Assembly: GCF_004345365.1 (NCBI RefSeq)
Contig: NZ_SLVF01000002.1
Location: 1 to 64,000, forward strand
DNA length: 64,000 bases
Source of the DNA: Kribbella sp. VKM Ac-2568
GTDB lineage: Bacteria; Actinomycetota; Actinomycetes; Propionibacteriales; Kribbellaceae
Reading direction: 5' to 3'
Shown: piece by piece, positions 1 through 8,822 of the stretch
How the letters are laid out: each line of letters begins with the position of its first letter
How positions within the stretch are numbered: position 1 is the first letter of the stretch
Notes under the pieces: generated by a model
Told to the model about the DNA's origin: nothing
Database searches by the model: none
Seen by the model: only the letters and a program-made list of their open reading frames with translations
Made by a program: the position numbers and the translations under genes

Positions 1-73
1 CACCCCCTACGACCCCACCCAACACCAAGCCCTCCAACGCCTCCTCAACCCCAACCAACACCAGGCGGCTTGA
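1..73 (+). CDS. C-terminal end of an unidentified protein (partial)
   Basis: Reading from base 2, the plus strand is open for 23 codons and ends in TGA at 71-73. The residues end in LLNPNQHQAA. Only the tail is in the window, so the family cannot be named. The Pro/Gln/Asn/His-rich tail could belong to an HNH-type or transposase protein, but that is a guess. Codon use is C-rich (CAC, CCC, CAA), unlike the G/C-balanced use of the genes that follow. Confidence 0.4.
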   Translation, partial: TPYDPTQHQALQRLLNPNQHQAA

Positions 74-224
74 CACAGGGCTTCTCTTGACGCACACCAG
101 CCCGACCAGCACGATCACGCAGCCCGGGGACGCAACCACCTCCGCCTATGCCAAAGACGCAACCACCGCCTGCGCCACGGAAAACCCCTGGCGCTCGACC
201 CGCTCGTCCCGTCCGCATGTACGA

Positions 225-261
225 CGAAGCCGCCGGGCTCCAGGTGGAGTCGGCGGCTTCG
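225..261 (-). terminator. Strong hairpin after the glutathione peroxidase gene
   Basis: Bases 225-235 (CGAAGCCGCCG) and 251-261 (CGGCGGCTTCG) are perfect inverted repeats. The loop itself holds a second perfect pair, CTCCA at 238-242 and TGGAG at 245-249. The structure sits 16 bp past the stop of the leftward gpx gene, where a transcription terminator is expected. No clear U-tract follows. Confidence 0.6.
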
Positions 262-277
262 CGGTACGGCGTACAGG

Positions 278-766
<489 letters not shown>

Positions 767-774
767 GCAGATCC

Positions 775-1482
775 TTAGGAGGTAGGCAGACGGCGGGACA
801 GGAAGGACTCGGTACGGCTCCACGCCAAGGCGGCGGCCTCTGGGTGGTGGAAGGCGGGCATCGGGTTGTCGAAGGCGTGGCCGGCACCGGGGTACCGGTA
901 GATCTCGTTGTCGGGGCTGTCCACGGCCGCGACGATCTGGTCGACCGTGGCAGGGCTCAGGTAGTCGTCGGCGTCGCCGAAGTGGTGCAGGCTGACCGCG
1001 TCCACCTTCGGCGCGAGGTCCAGCAGGTTGGGCAGGGCGGAGCCGTAGTAGCTCACCAGGACGTCGGGCGAGGACGCGGCAGCGACGTTGAACCCCAGTC
1101 CTCCGCCGAAGCAGAACCCGACCACGCCGACAGCGGTCTCACGGCTGCGCAGGTAGTCCAGCGCCGCCACCGAGTCCGACACGGCCGCCGACCAGTCGAG
1201 CCGTCCCACGGCCTCAAGGGCGCGGTCGAACAGATCCGGGGCGTCCTCGTCCAGCGAGACGTCGTCCAGCCGCCAGTAGATCTCAGGCGCGACCACGTAG
1301 TAGCCGAGTGACGCCAGGTCCTCGGCCCGCTGCTTGATGTACTCCGAGACCCCGAAGATCTCCTGGAGCAGCAGCAGGCCCGGACCAGAGCCGCCGGCAG
1401 GTTCCCAGACGTGTGCCGGCATCAACCCCGTGCCGGTATCGATCTCCAAAGCCACAGAGTCGAGCCTACGTCGATCCGGCAC
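775..1482 (-). CDS. Dienelactone hydrolase family protein
   Basis: This is an alpha/beta hydrolase of 235 residues, the usual size for the dienelactone hydrolase family. The family signature is intact: Glu41 in LLLLQEIFG, nucleophile Cys124 in GFCFGGG, Asp170 in HFGDADDY and His202 in GAGHAF. A Cys rather than Ser nucleophile fits true DLH-type enzymes, which open enol-lactones; the actual substrate here is unknown. The start is GTG at 1482; a GTG nine codons in is an alternative. It lies between a gene of unknown function and the peroxidase gene in a tight leftward run, with a 6 bp gap upstream. Confidence 0.88.
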   Translation of the reverse strand: MPDRRRLDSVALEIDTGTGLMPAHVWEPAGGSGPGLLLLQEIFGVSEYIKQRAEDLASLGYYVVAPEIYWRLDDVSLDEDAPDLFDRALEAVGRLDWSAAVSDSVAALDYLRSRETAVGVVGFCFGGGLGFNVAAASSPDVLVSYYGSALPNLLDLAPKVDAVSLHHFGDADDYLSPATVDQIVAAVDSPDNEIYRYPGAGHAFDNPMPAFHHPEAAALAWSRTESFLSRRLPTS

Positions 1483-1488
1483 CAGCAG

Positions 1489-2208
1489 TTACCTGGCGTC
1501 CACAGACTCCTTCCGGACTGTGCCGATGTCGGCCACAGGAGCAGGCTTGATGTCGGCCACAGGAGCAGGCTTGATGTCGGCAACAGGCGCCGGCATCCAG
1601 GCCTCGCACTCGGCGATCGCCGCGGTCAGCAGGTCGAACAGCCGCTCGTCCGGGTTCGACACGCAGGCCTGGGAGATGCCCTCGACCGCGCACGACACGG
1701 CTCGCGGCGCTGTCCGGCGGGCGAAGTCCGGCGTACCGCGGTGTGGTCGTGCGGTGAAGGCCCGGGCCCACTTGGTGGCCGCCGGGACCGAGTCCAGGGC
1801 TTCCTTGGACGCGGGCTCGAGGCTGTCGAAGGGACGGCCGTCCATCGCGGCCAGGTGCCGCTCCCCCACCAGCAGAGCCACAGCGAGGATGTACTGCCGC
1901 TCCTGTGACACAACTGGCAGCGCGTGCTGGATGCACACCGCCGTGACCCGCGGTACGACGTGCGGGTCGTCCGGGACCAGGCCGATCACCGAGGGGATCA
2001 GTGGAGCCAGCCGAGACCGGCCGGCGTCCGTCGTACAGTCGTTGACGTCGCGGGCCACGCCGGCCAGCAACTGGTGGGTGCAGGCCGGGTGATCCGACCA
2101 CGGCTCGCCTGCCAGGTACGACGCGAACTCCATGAAGCAGGCGCCCTTGCGGGGATTCCGGTGTTTGCCCCGGGACAGAACCGGGACAGCGAGATCGAAA
2201 TTGTTCAT
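1489..2208 (-). CDS. Conserved actinobacterial protein of unknown function with C-terminal 8-residue repeats
   Basis: The ATG at 2208 has a GGAG site 5 bp upstream and gives 239 residues. The N-terminal part (SRGKHRNPRKGACFMEFASYL, split here as SRGKHRNPRKG then ACFMEFASYL) resembles a family of unnamed actinobacterial proteins I have seen beside other hypothetical genes; no catalytic motif is recognisable. The C-terminus carries two and a half copies of APVADIKP, encoded by a 24-bp DNA repeat, ending in a short basic and acidic tail. No signal peptide or membrane segment is seen. It is first in a leftward group with the DLH and GPx genes. Function unknown. Confidence 0.75.
   Translation of the reverse strand: MNNFDLAVPVLSRGKHRNPRKGACFMEFASYLAGEPWSDHPACTHQLLAGVARDVNDCTTDAGRSRLAPLIPSVIGLVPDDPHVVPRVTAVCIQHALPVVSQERQYILAVALLVGERHLAAMDGRPFDSLEPASKEALDSVPAATKWARAFTARPHRGTPDFARRTAPRAVSCAVEGISQACVSNPDERLFDLLTAAIAECEAWMPAPVADIKPAPVADIKPAPVADIGTVRKESVDAR
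1525..1596. repeat. 24-bp tandem repeat, about 3 copies, in frame
   Basis: Copies at 1525-1548 and 1549-1572 are identical; the third at 1573-1596 has diverged. The unit starts GATGTCGGCCACAGGAGC. Its length is a multiple of three, so copy-number change would not shift the frame of the host gene. Confidence 0.9.
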
Positions 2209-2318
2209 TGCGGCTCCAGAGAAGTCTCTCGTCCACTCAGCATGCGCCGGATCGCGCCGTGACGCCACGGGTTGCGGGAACTCGGCCCACCGCACCGGAC
2301 CGAGTCCGCCGCCACAGG

Positions 2319-3056
2319 TCAGCGGGTCTGGTCGGTCGGCCGGATCAGGATCTCGTTGACGGCGACGTGATCGGGCTGGGTAAGCGCGTACAGAACTGCG
2401 CCGGCGATGTCCTCGGGCTGGAGGGTCCGCATGGACTCGGCCATGGTCTTGGCCATGGCCTGGATGGCGGGATCGGTGATGTGGCTGGCCAGCTCGGTCG
2501 AGACGAATCCAGGCTCGACGACGATGACGCGGACGCCCTGCGTAGTGACCTCCTGACGCAACGCCTCCGAGAAGGCGGTGATGCCGAACTTGGTGGCTGC
2601 GTACACGCCACTCGCGGCCGAGGACGCACGCCCCGAGGTCGAGGAGATCTGCACGACTGCGCCTTTGGACTCGAGTAGGTGCGGCAGCGCGGCATGGACC
2701 GCGTACATCGATCCGAGCAGGTTGGTCTCGACCATGCGCGTCCACTCCGTGGTGTCCGCGTCCAGGATCATGCCGCTGAGCATGACGCCTGCGTTGTTCA
2801 CCAAGGCGTCGAGGGCGCCGAAACGCTCGATGGTCGCCGCGACCGCGTCCTGCACCGACTGCTGGTCGGTGACGTCCAGTTCGAGGACCAGTAGCTCGCT
2901 GGGAGCGTCCTCCGCCAGGGTCTTCAGCCGATCGGCCCGACGAGCCCCGACAGCCACCCGGGCCCCGGCCTCCGACAGGGCGAGCGCCGTGGCCTGACCG
3001 ATGCCCGAGGACGCGCCGGTGACGAGAACGACCTTTCCTTCAAGGGTGTTGCTCAC
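2319..3056 (-). CDS. SDR family NAD(P)-dependent oxidoreductase
   Basis: This is a classical short-chain dehydrogenase of 245 residues. The cofactor motif TGASSGIG is at 13-20, NNAG at 87-90, and the catalytic triad is Ser139, Tyr152 and Lys156 (YAATK). Arg residues after the first strand (GARRADR) suggest NADP preference. The closest general type is the YdfG/oxidoreductase group often paired with TetR genes; the substrate is unknown. It is divergent from the TetR gene at 3178, and the region between holds two matching operators, so it is very likely the repressed target. Confidence 0.93.
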   Translation of the reverse strand: MSNTLEGKVVLVTGASSGIGQATALALSEAGARVAVGARRADRLKTLAEDAPSELLVLELDVTDQQSVQDAVAATIERFGALDALVNNAGVMLSGMILDADTTEWTRMVETNLLGSMYAVHAALPHLLESKGAVVQISSTSGRASSAASGVYAATKFGITAFSEALRQEVTTQGVRVIVVEPGFVSTELASHITDPAIQAMAKTMAESMRTLQPEDIAGAVLYALTQPDHVAVNEILIRPTDQTR

Positions 3057-3090
3057 GTTCTTCCTTCCAGGAGTTCGATGAATCCAAAAG

Positions 3091-3104
3091 TGACCGATTG
3101 GTCA
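3091..3104. promoter_or_regulatory. Predicted TetR operator 1
   Basis: TGACCGATTGGTCA is a perfect inverted repeat (TGACC, 4 bp, GGTCA). It lies 35 bp upstream of the SDR start codon. Its arms are identical to those of the second site at 3126-3139. Confidence 0.75.
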
Positions 3105-3114
3105 TCTTCAGCGT

Positions 3115-3150
3115 ACCACCTAACCTGACCGGCTGGTCATGTTAGGTGGT
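3115..3150. promoter_or_regulatory. Predicted TetR operator 2 inside a 36-bp palindrome
   Basis: TGACCGGCTGGTCA at 3126-3139 repeats the arms of operator 1. It is flanked by ACCACCTAAC (3115-3124) and GTTAGGTGGT (3141-3150), which are exact complements about the same centre. Only two base pairs in the 36 bp mismatch. The centres of the two operators are 35 bp apart. The site ends 27 bp before the TetR start, which fits autorepression. Confidence 0.72.
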
Positions 3151-3177
3151 AGGCTTCACACCAGGGAGGAACGACAG

Positions 3178-3813
3178 ATGAGCGAGAGGACAGCGACGCC
3201 AGGCCCGAGGGCGGACATGGTGCGCAACCGGCGCCTGCTGATCGGGGCTGCGACCGAGGCGTTCGCCGAGTGCGGAGTGGACGTATCGATGGGCGAGATC
3301 GCCCAGCGAGCCGGCGTCGCCAAAGGCACGGTGTTCCGGCATTTCGCCTCGAAGGAGGACCTGCTCGCGGCGATCACGCTGCAGTTGCTCGACCAGCTCA
3401 TCGGCTCGGCAAACCGCCTGCTGGAGGCCGACGACGCAACCGAGGCGCTTCGGGAGTTCATGACCGCCGGCGTCGAGATGCTTGCTGCAGACCGCGCGTT
3501 CTGCGAGGTGGTCGGACGGCCGTCGCTGCAGAGTTCCGAGGTACGGAAGGCGATCGCACGCCTCGCCGACGTCGTAGAGGTACTCACGGCTCGGGCTCGT
3601 GAACAAGGCGCCATCCGCAGCGACATCACGGGAACGGACATCGTGCTGCTGCTCGGCGGCATCCACCAGACAGCGGCACCCGTGCTGGACACGCAGCCAC
3701 AGATCTGGCGCCGGTACCTCGAACTGGCCTTCGACGGGCTCACCACCACCAACGCCCGAGAACTGCCGCATCGACCACCCGACCGCCTGCAACTCACCGA
3801 CCCCCTGGGCTGA
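3178..3813 (+). CDS. TetR/AcrR family transcriptional regulator
   Basis: The 211-residue protein has an N-terminal TetR helix-turn-helix (AATEAFAECGVDVSMGEIAQRAGVAKG, followed by TVFRHFASKEDLL) and a helical ligand-binding C-terminus. The ATG at 3178 is preferred over an in-frame start 39 bp upstream because it has the ribosome site AGGGAGG 8 bp away. It is divergent from the SDR oxidoreductase, with two TGACC-N4-GGTCA operators between, so it probably represses both genes until a ligand, perhaps an SDR substrate, binds. Confidence 0.92.
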   Translation: MSERTATPGPRADMVRNRRLLIGAATEAFAECGVDVSMGEIAQRAGVAKGTVFRHFASKEDLLAAITLQLLDQLIGSANRLLEADDATEALREFMTAGVEMLAADRAFCEVVGRPSLQSSEVRKAIARLADVVEVLTARAREQGAIRSDITGTDIVLLLGGIHQTAAPVLDTQPQIWRRYLELAFDGLTTTNARELPHRPPDRLQLTDPLG

Positions 3814-3862
3814 CCTGATCTCCCGGTTGACCTGGACCTCCTGAGCTGACCTGATCTCTCGG
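3809..3862. repeat. 18-bp direct repeat after the TetR gene
   Basis: GCTGACCTGATCTCCCGG at 3809-3826 recurs at 3845-3862 with one change (T for C). The first copy spans the TetR stop codon. CTCCCG at 3821-3826 region and CGGGAG near 3859-3864 could also pair, so it may form a weak terminator. Confidence 0.5.
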
Positions 3863-3905
3863 GAGCTTGTGAGCAGTCGCACAGGCGCGCCGTCTTGGGG
3901 CGATG

Positions 3906-3923
3906 TGTTACCCACGGGTAGCA
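3906..3923. promoter_or_regulatory. Palindrome upstream of the beta-oxidation genes
   Basis: TACCCACGGGTA at 3909-3920 is a perfect inverted repeat with a 2-bp centre, extended by TG and CA at the outer ends. It lies 43 bp before the thiolase start, a plausible operator position. I cannot tie it to a named regulator. Confidence 0.45.
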
Positions 3924-3965
3924 TCGGGCTTGCTCCCAAGTCCTGGACCACAAGAGGAGGGCCTC

Positions 3966-5165
3966 GTGCCCCGTGAGATCCGCGATGTCGTGTTCGTCGA
4001 CGGCGTTCGCACCCCGTTCGGCAAGGCCAAGGGCCAGTACGCCGAGACGCGCGCCGACGACCTGGTGATCAAGTGCATCCGTGAACTGCTGCGGCGGAAC
4101 CCGTCGCTGCCCCCGGAGAAGGTGGACGAGGTCGCGATCGCGGCCACCACCCAGATCGGTGACCAGGGCCTGACCATCGGGCGGACCGCCGCCCTGCTGG
4201 CCGGTCTGCCGAACACCACCCCCGGCTACGCCATCGACCGGATGTGCGCGGGCGCCATGACCGCCGTCACCACCACCGCCGCCGGCATCGCGTTCGGCGC
4301 GTACGACGTGGTCGTGGCGGGCGGGGTCGAGCACATGGGCCGGCACCCGATGGGCGAGGGCGTCGACCCGAACCCGCGGATCATCTCCGAGAAGCTGGTG
4401 GACACCTCCGCGCTGGTGATGGGCTCGACCGCGGAGAACCTGCACGATCGGTTTCCCACCATCACCAAGCAGCGTGTGGATGCCTTCGCGGTCGCCTCCC
4501 AGGAGCGTGCCGCCAAGGCCTACGCGAACGACCTGATCCAGCCCGACCTGGTCCCGATCGCGACCCGTTCGGCTGAGCTCGGCTGGGGCTACGCGACCAC
4601 CGACGAGCCGATGCGCCCGGGCACCACGATGGAGGACCTGGCCAAGCTGAAGACCCCGTTCCGCCCGCACGGTCGGGTGACGGCGGGCAACTCGGCCGGG
4701 ATCAACGACGGCGCGACGGCGTGCCTGCTAACCTCCGCCGAGACGGCCGAGGAGCTCGGCCTGAAGCCGAAGATGAAGCTCGTCTCCTACAGCTTCGTCG
4801 GCGTCGAGCCCGAGGTGATGGGTATCGGCCCGGTCCCGGCGACCGAGAAGGCGCTGAAGCTGGCCGGCCTGACCATCGACGACATCCAGGCCTTCGAGGT
4901 GAACGAGGCGTTCGCGGTCCAGGTCCTGGCCTTCCTGGAGCACTACGGCATCGCCGACGACGACCCGCGCGTGAACCCGTACGGCGGCGCCATCGCGTAC
5001 GGGCACCCGCTCGCCTCGTCCGGAGTACGGCTGATGAACCAACTGGCCAAGCAGTTCGAGCAGCGCCCCGACGTCCGCTACGGCCTGACCACGATGTGCG
5101 TCGGCCTCGGCATGGGCGGCACCGTGATCTGGGAGAACCCGAACTTCGAGGGGAACAAGGCATGA
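3966..5165 (+). CDS. fadA: Acetyl-CoA acyltransferase (beta-oxidation thiolase)
   Basis: This is a 399-residue thiolase catalysing the last step of fatty-acid beta-oxidation, cleavage of 3-ketoacyl-CoA to acetyl-CoA and a shortened acyl-CoA. The acylated cysteine is Cys94 (DRMCAGAMT), and His347 (GHPLASSG) and Cys378 (TMCVGLGMGG) complete the active site, with NEAFA at about 313. The GTG start at 3966 follows GAGGAGG by 5 bp; an upstream in-frame ATG lacks a ribosome site and would add a non-conserved leader. The stop overlaps the start of the FadB-type gene in ATGA, showing a coupled operon. Confidence 0.93.
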   Translation: MPREIRDVVFVDGVRTPFGKAKGQYAETRADDLVIKCIRELLRRNPSLPPEKVDEVAIAATTQIGDQGLTIGRTAALLAGLPNTTPGYAIDRMCAGAMTAVTTTAAGIAFGAYDVVVAGGVEHMGRHPMGEGVDPNPRIISEKLVDTSALVMGSTAENLHDRFPTITKQRVDAFAVASQERAAKAYANDLIQPDLVPIATRSAELGWGYATTDEPMRPGTTMEDLAKLKTPFRPHGRVTAGNSAGINDGATACLLTSAETAEELGLKPKMKLVSYSFVGVEPEVMGIGPVPATEKALKLAGLTIDDIQAFEVNEAFAVQVLAFLEHYGIADDDPRVNPYGGAIAYGHPLASSGVRLMNQLAKQFEQRPDVRYGLTTMCVGLGMGGTVIWENPNFEGNKA

Positions 5166-7279
5166 GTGACCTCCAGCAGCTGATCGATGCCGCTGTCGCG
5201 ATCGAGACCGACGAGCTCGTCACGCTGGCGCCGAGCCGCGACGTGGTGCTGCCGAACAAGGCCGGCACGATGGCGCTGATCACCCTCGACAACGGGCATG
5301 ACCACACCAAGCCGAACACCTTCGGGCCCAAGGGTCTGGCCGAGCTGAACAAGGCGATCGACGCGGCCCTGGCCCGCGAGGACGTCGTCGCCATCGGCGT
5401 CACCGGCAAGCCGTTCATCCTGGCCGCCGGCGCGGACCTGACCGGCGTACCGAAGCTGACCGATCGGGAGCAGGCGCTCGACCTGGGCCGGATCGGCCAC
5501 GGCGTGATGCGCAAGCTACAGGACGGCGGCAAGCCTTCGTTCGCCTTCGTCAACGGTGTCGCGCTGGGCGGCGGTCTCGAGGTCGCGCTGCACGCGCAGT
5601 ACCGGACCGTGTCGGTCGCGGCGGGGATGATCTCCACCCCCGAGGTCTTCCTCGGACTGATCCCGGGCTGGGGCGGCAACTTCCTGCTGCCGAACCTGAT
5701 CGGCGCGGACAAGGCCGTCAAGGTCGTGGTGGAGAACGCCCTCAACCAGAACAAGATGCTCAGCGGCCCCGAGGCGGTGAAGTTCGGCATCGGCGACGTG
5801 CTGCTGGACTCCGCCGACTTCCTCGAGCAGTCGTTGCTGTGGGCGAGCAAGGTGCTGACGGGTGAGGTCACGGTCGAGCGGGCGGAGATCGACCGAAGCG
5901 ACGCCTGGGACACAGCCGTTGCCCGAGGCAAGGGCTTTGCCGACCTCAAGGTGAGCGGCGCGGCGCCCGCGCCGTACCGGGCGCTGGAGCTGATCGCGGC
6001 GGCCAAGGACAGCGATCGCGATCGTGGGTTCGCGGCCGAGGACGAGGCGCTCGCCGATCTGATCATGAGCGAGGAGCTGCGCAGCGGCCTCTACGCCTTC
6101 GACCTGGTGAACAAGCGGGCCAAGCGTCCGGCCGGTGCGCCGGACAAGTCGCTCGCCCGCCCGGTCAGCAAGGTGGGCGTCGTCGGCGCCGGCCTGATGG
6201 CGGGCCAGCTCGCGCTGCTGTTCGTACGCCGCCTCGAGGTGCCCGTGGTGCTGACCGACCTCGACCAGGAGCGGGTGGATCGCGGCGTCGGCTACGTGCA
6301 CGGCGAGATCGACAAGCTGCTCGGCAAGGGCCGGATCCGCCCAGACAAGGCAAACCAGCTGAAGGCGCTCGTCACCGGCTCGGTGGATCGCGCCGTCTTC
6401 GCGGACGCGGACGTCGTGATCGAGGCGGTGTTCGAGGAGCTCCAGCTGAAGAAGACGATCTTCGCCGACCTGGAGAAGATCGTCCGCCCGGACGCGATCC
6501 TGGCGACCAACACGTCCTCGCTGTCGATCACCGAGATGGCGGCCGACCTGGAACACCCTGAGCGCGTGGTCGGGTTCCACTTCTTCAACCCGGTCGCGGT
6601 GCTGCCGCTGCTGGAGGTCATCCGGGCCGACCAGACCGACGACGCGTCGCTGGCGACGGCGTTCGCGGTCGGCAAGACGCTGAAGAAGTCCTGTGTACTG
6701 GTCAAGGACGCCCCGGCTTTTGTGGTCAACCGGCTGCTCACTCGCTTCCTCGGCGAGGTCAGCGCCGCGGTGGACGAGGGTACGCCGATCCCGGCGGCCG
6801 ACAAGGCGCTGTCGGCGCTCGGTCTGCCGATGCCGCCGTTCGTGCTGCTGCAGCTCGTCGGACTGCCGGTCGCGCTGCACGTCGCGGAGACGATGAACCG
6901 CGCCCACCCGGACCGGTTCGCGGTGTCCGAGAACCTCGCCAAGGTGGTTGCCGCAGGCAAGAGCTCGTTCTACGTCTGGAGCGCCGAGGGCAAGCCGTCG
7001 GTCGACCCCGAGGTCGAGGCGCTGGTGACCGTCGGGGACAAGCCGTCCACCGCCGAGGAGCTCCGCAGCCGGGTGCTCACCGCGCTGGCCGAGGAGATCC
7101 GGATCATGCTCGACGAGGGTGTCGTCGCGGAGGCGCAGGACATCGACCTCTGCCTGCTGCTCGGCGCCGGCTGGCCGTTCCACCTGGGCGGCATCACGCC
7201 GTACCTGGACCGCAGCGGCATCGCCGAGAAGGTCAACGGCCAGCGGTTCCTCCCCAAGGGCGTCGCCAGCCTCGCCTGA
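5162..7279 (+). CDS. Enoyl-CoA hydratase / 3-hydroxyacyl-CoA dehydrogenase (FadB/FadJ type)
   Basis: This is a 705-residue two-domain enzyme for the middle steps of beta-oxidation. The N-terminal crotonase domain (about 20-220) carries the catalytic glutamates Glu140 (GGGLEVAL) and Glu161 (PEVFLGLIPGWGG). The C-terminal dehydrogenase begins at VGVVGAGLMAGQLA (338-351), with NTSSLSI and the catalytic His473 in GFHFFNPV. Partner thiolase FadA is encoded immediately upstream and overlaps by 4 bp, so the pair can form a trifunctional complex. Length and domain order match actinobacterial FadB proteins. Confidence 0.93.
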   Translation: MSDLQQLIDAAVAIETDELVTLAPSRDVVLPNKAGTMALITLDNGHDHTKPNTFGPKGLAELNKAIDAALAREDVVAIGVTGKPFILAAGADLTGVPKLTDREQALDLGRIGHGVMRKLQDGGKPSFAFVNGVALGGGLEVALHAQYRTVSVAAGMISTPEVFLGLIPGWGGNFLLPNLIGADKAVKVVVENALNQNKMLSGPEAVKFGIGDVLLDSADFLEQSLLWASKVLTGEVTVERAEIDRSDAWDTAVARGKGFADLKVSGAAPAPYRALELIAAAKDSDRDRGFAAEDEALADLIMSEELRSGLYAFDLVNKRAKRPAGAPDKSLARPVSKVGVVGAGLMAGQLALLFVRRLEVPVVLTDLDQERVDRGVGYVHGEIDKLLGKGRIRPDKANQLKALVTGSVDRAVFADADVVIEAVFEELQLKKTIFADLEKIVRPDAILATNTSSLSITEMAADLEHPERVVGFHFFNPVAVLPLLEVIRADQTDDASLATAFAVGKTLKKSCVLVKDAPAFVVNRLLTRFLGEVSAAVDEGTPIPAADKALSALGLPMPPFVLLQLVGLPVALHVAETMNRAHPDRFAVSENLAKVVAAGKSSFYVWSAEGKPSVDPEVEALVTVGDKPSTAEELRSRVLTALAEEIRIMLDEGVVAEAQDIDLCLLLGAGWPFHLGGITPYLDRSGIAEKVNGQRFLPKGVASLA

Positions 7280-7324
7280 CCAAGAACGTTCGCTGCCACC
7301 CATCCCGGCCCCGCTCCTCCTTCG

Positions 7325-7382
7325 CGACACTCGCGGAGGCGGGCGCGACCGGTCGGGTGACCCGTCGCTGTGGCGAGTGTCG
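7325..7382. terminator. Inverted repeat between convergent genes
   Basis: CGACACTCGC (7325-7334) and GCGAGTGTCG (7373-7382) are perfect complements around a 38-nt spacer. It lies in the 156-bp space between the rightward FadB gene and the leftward peptidase gene and could act as a bidirectional terminator, but the loop is long. Confidence 0.4.
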
Positions 7383-7435
7383 TCGGAACGTCGACCGAGG
7401 GTGAGGTCTCCCGGCAGTGCGGGCGAGCGGCTGGA

Positions 7436-8728
7436 TTAGTCCTTGAACTTCTTCACCGCGGCCGTTAGTTGGGCGGGAGTCTGGCCGGTGTGTTTTTTGA
7501 TGATGGACGCGTACGTCGTTGGGCTGAGGTCGTGTAAGGCCAGGTCTGTGTAGAGGGCGGCCAGGCCCTTCTTGCCCAGCTTTGAGGCTAGGTATTCCGT
7601 GGCCCACCAGGCCTGGCCGTAGGAGCGGTCGCCGTTCTGGTCGAACTCGGCTTCGCCGGGCAGCACCTTCATCGAGGGCAGGTACTTCGTCCGGACGGTC
7701 CTGCGGTATGGGTCGATGGTCCAGTGGGGGTCGTCCTCGATCGCGTGGCTGCGGACGTATTCCGCGACACCTTCCACCAGCCAGATCGGGGTGCGGATCC
7801 CGATCGGCACGGTCGCCACGTGCGTCATCTCGTGCACCAGCAGGTCTTCCTCGAGGTCCTTGCGGACGGCCGGGTTGACCACGATCCGGCTGCCGACCGG
7901 GGCCACCGTCTTGAGCCCGAGCGGCTCGCCGTCGTACAGGGTGACCGCCTTCGCGGCGATCGTCCAGCCGGCTCCGGTGCCGGCGGTCCAGACTGTCGAC
8001 AGCACCCGCGGCTCGGACATCGCGACCACCATGACGGCACCGTTCCACGGCCGCGGCCAGTGCCGGCGTACGCCCTCGACCGCGTCCTCGGAGACCTGCG
8101 CGATCTTCTGGCCGAGGGCGGCCTCGCGCTTGTCGACCACCACGACCACCTTGTCCTTGCGGACGACGGCGATCTCCTGGTAATCCCACGGCTGGCGGTG
8201 GCCGTCCTCGCTGAGCGTTTCGTCGATCGCGTCGTCCGCGACCAGGATCCACCGGCCGGCACGCTGGACGAAGGTGTAGCCGAGGTCGGTCTGCACCGGC
8301 TTCGGGTCGAGCCCGGTCAGCCGGTACCGCATCATCACCCGGGTCGAATACGTGGTCGGGCCGAACTTGGCCACCTGTGCCGGCGCCTCGCGCTCGTCGG
8401 CGACGAAGTACCGCAGGCTGGCGAACTGGAACTTCCGCAGGTTGGTGAACAGCAGCTTCTGCCTGGCCAGCAGCTTCGGCTGCTTGGGGTCGACCGCGAC
8501 CAGGAAGCTCTTGAGGTCCCCCTTCACGACCGCCGTCGAACGCTGCCCCAGGATCGCGTCGAGCTGATGCTTGCGAACCGCCGGGTCCACTCCTGGTTTC
8601 CGGGCCGCGACCGCAGTACCGCCCGGCGCGACGCCCTGGTCAGATCTGTCCGCCACGACGAAGCCCGCGGTACCGACCAGCGCAAGCGCCGCAACTCCCG
8701 CCAGCAGCCGCCCCCGCTGGTTCACCAT
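7436..8728 (-). CDS. Membrane-anchored gluzincin-type metallopeptidase (peptidase MA-like), paralogue 1
   Basis: The 430-residue protein starts at the ATG at 8728 and has a basic N-terminus followed by one hydrophobic segment (about 8-26), so the rest is predicted outside the membrane. Residues 50-170 form a conserved helical and strand region seen in all three paralogues (RQKLLFTNL, YTFVQRAGRWILV). The zinc site is HEMTH at 299-303 with Glu319 in LVEGVAEYV as the probable third ligand, as in the peptidase MA family. Substrate unknown. Related genes lie at 11210 and 12693. The divergent gene at 8823 begins 94 bp away. Confidence 0.82.
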   Translation of the reverse strand: MVNQRGRLLAGVAALALVGTAGFVVADRSDQGVAPGGTAVAARKPGVDPAVRKHQLDAILGQRSTAVVKGDLKSFLVAVDPKQPKLLARQKLLFTNLRKFQFASLRYFVADEREAPAQVAKFGPTTYSTRVMMRYRLTGLDPKPVQTDLGYTFVQRAGRWILVADDAIDETLSEDGHRQPWDYQEIAVVRKDKVVVVVDKREAALGQKIAQVSEDAVEGVRRHWPRPWNGAVMVVAMSEPRVLSTVWTAGTGAGWTIAAKAVTLYDGEPLGLKTVAPVGSRIVVNPAVRKDLEEDLLVHEMTHVATVPIGIRTPIWLVEGVAEYVRSHAIEDDPHWTIDPYRRTVRTKYLPSMKVLPGEAEFDQNGDRSYGQAWWATEYLASKLGKKGLAALYTDLALHDLSPTTYASIIKKHTGQTPAQLTAAVKKFKD

Positions 8729-8822
8729 GTCCCGCACCCCTCGCCCGCCCCAGTCCAGCCGCTCGGATCCTACTCCAGCAAACCCTTCGACCGGCGCCAC
8801 CCGGCTCTGCCAGGCTCTCCCC

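Noticed and set aside
8571..8822. Longer N-terminal extension of the nucleotidyltransferase
   Set aside because: The extra 84 residues overlap the divergent peptidase gene and its promoter region and are of low-complexity shadow composition.
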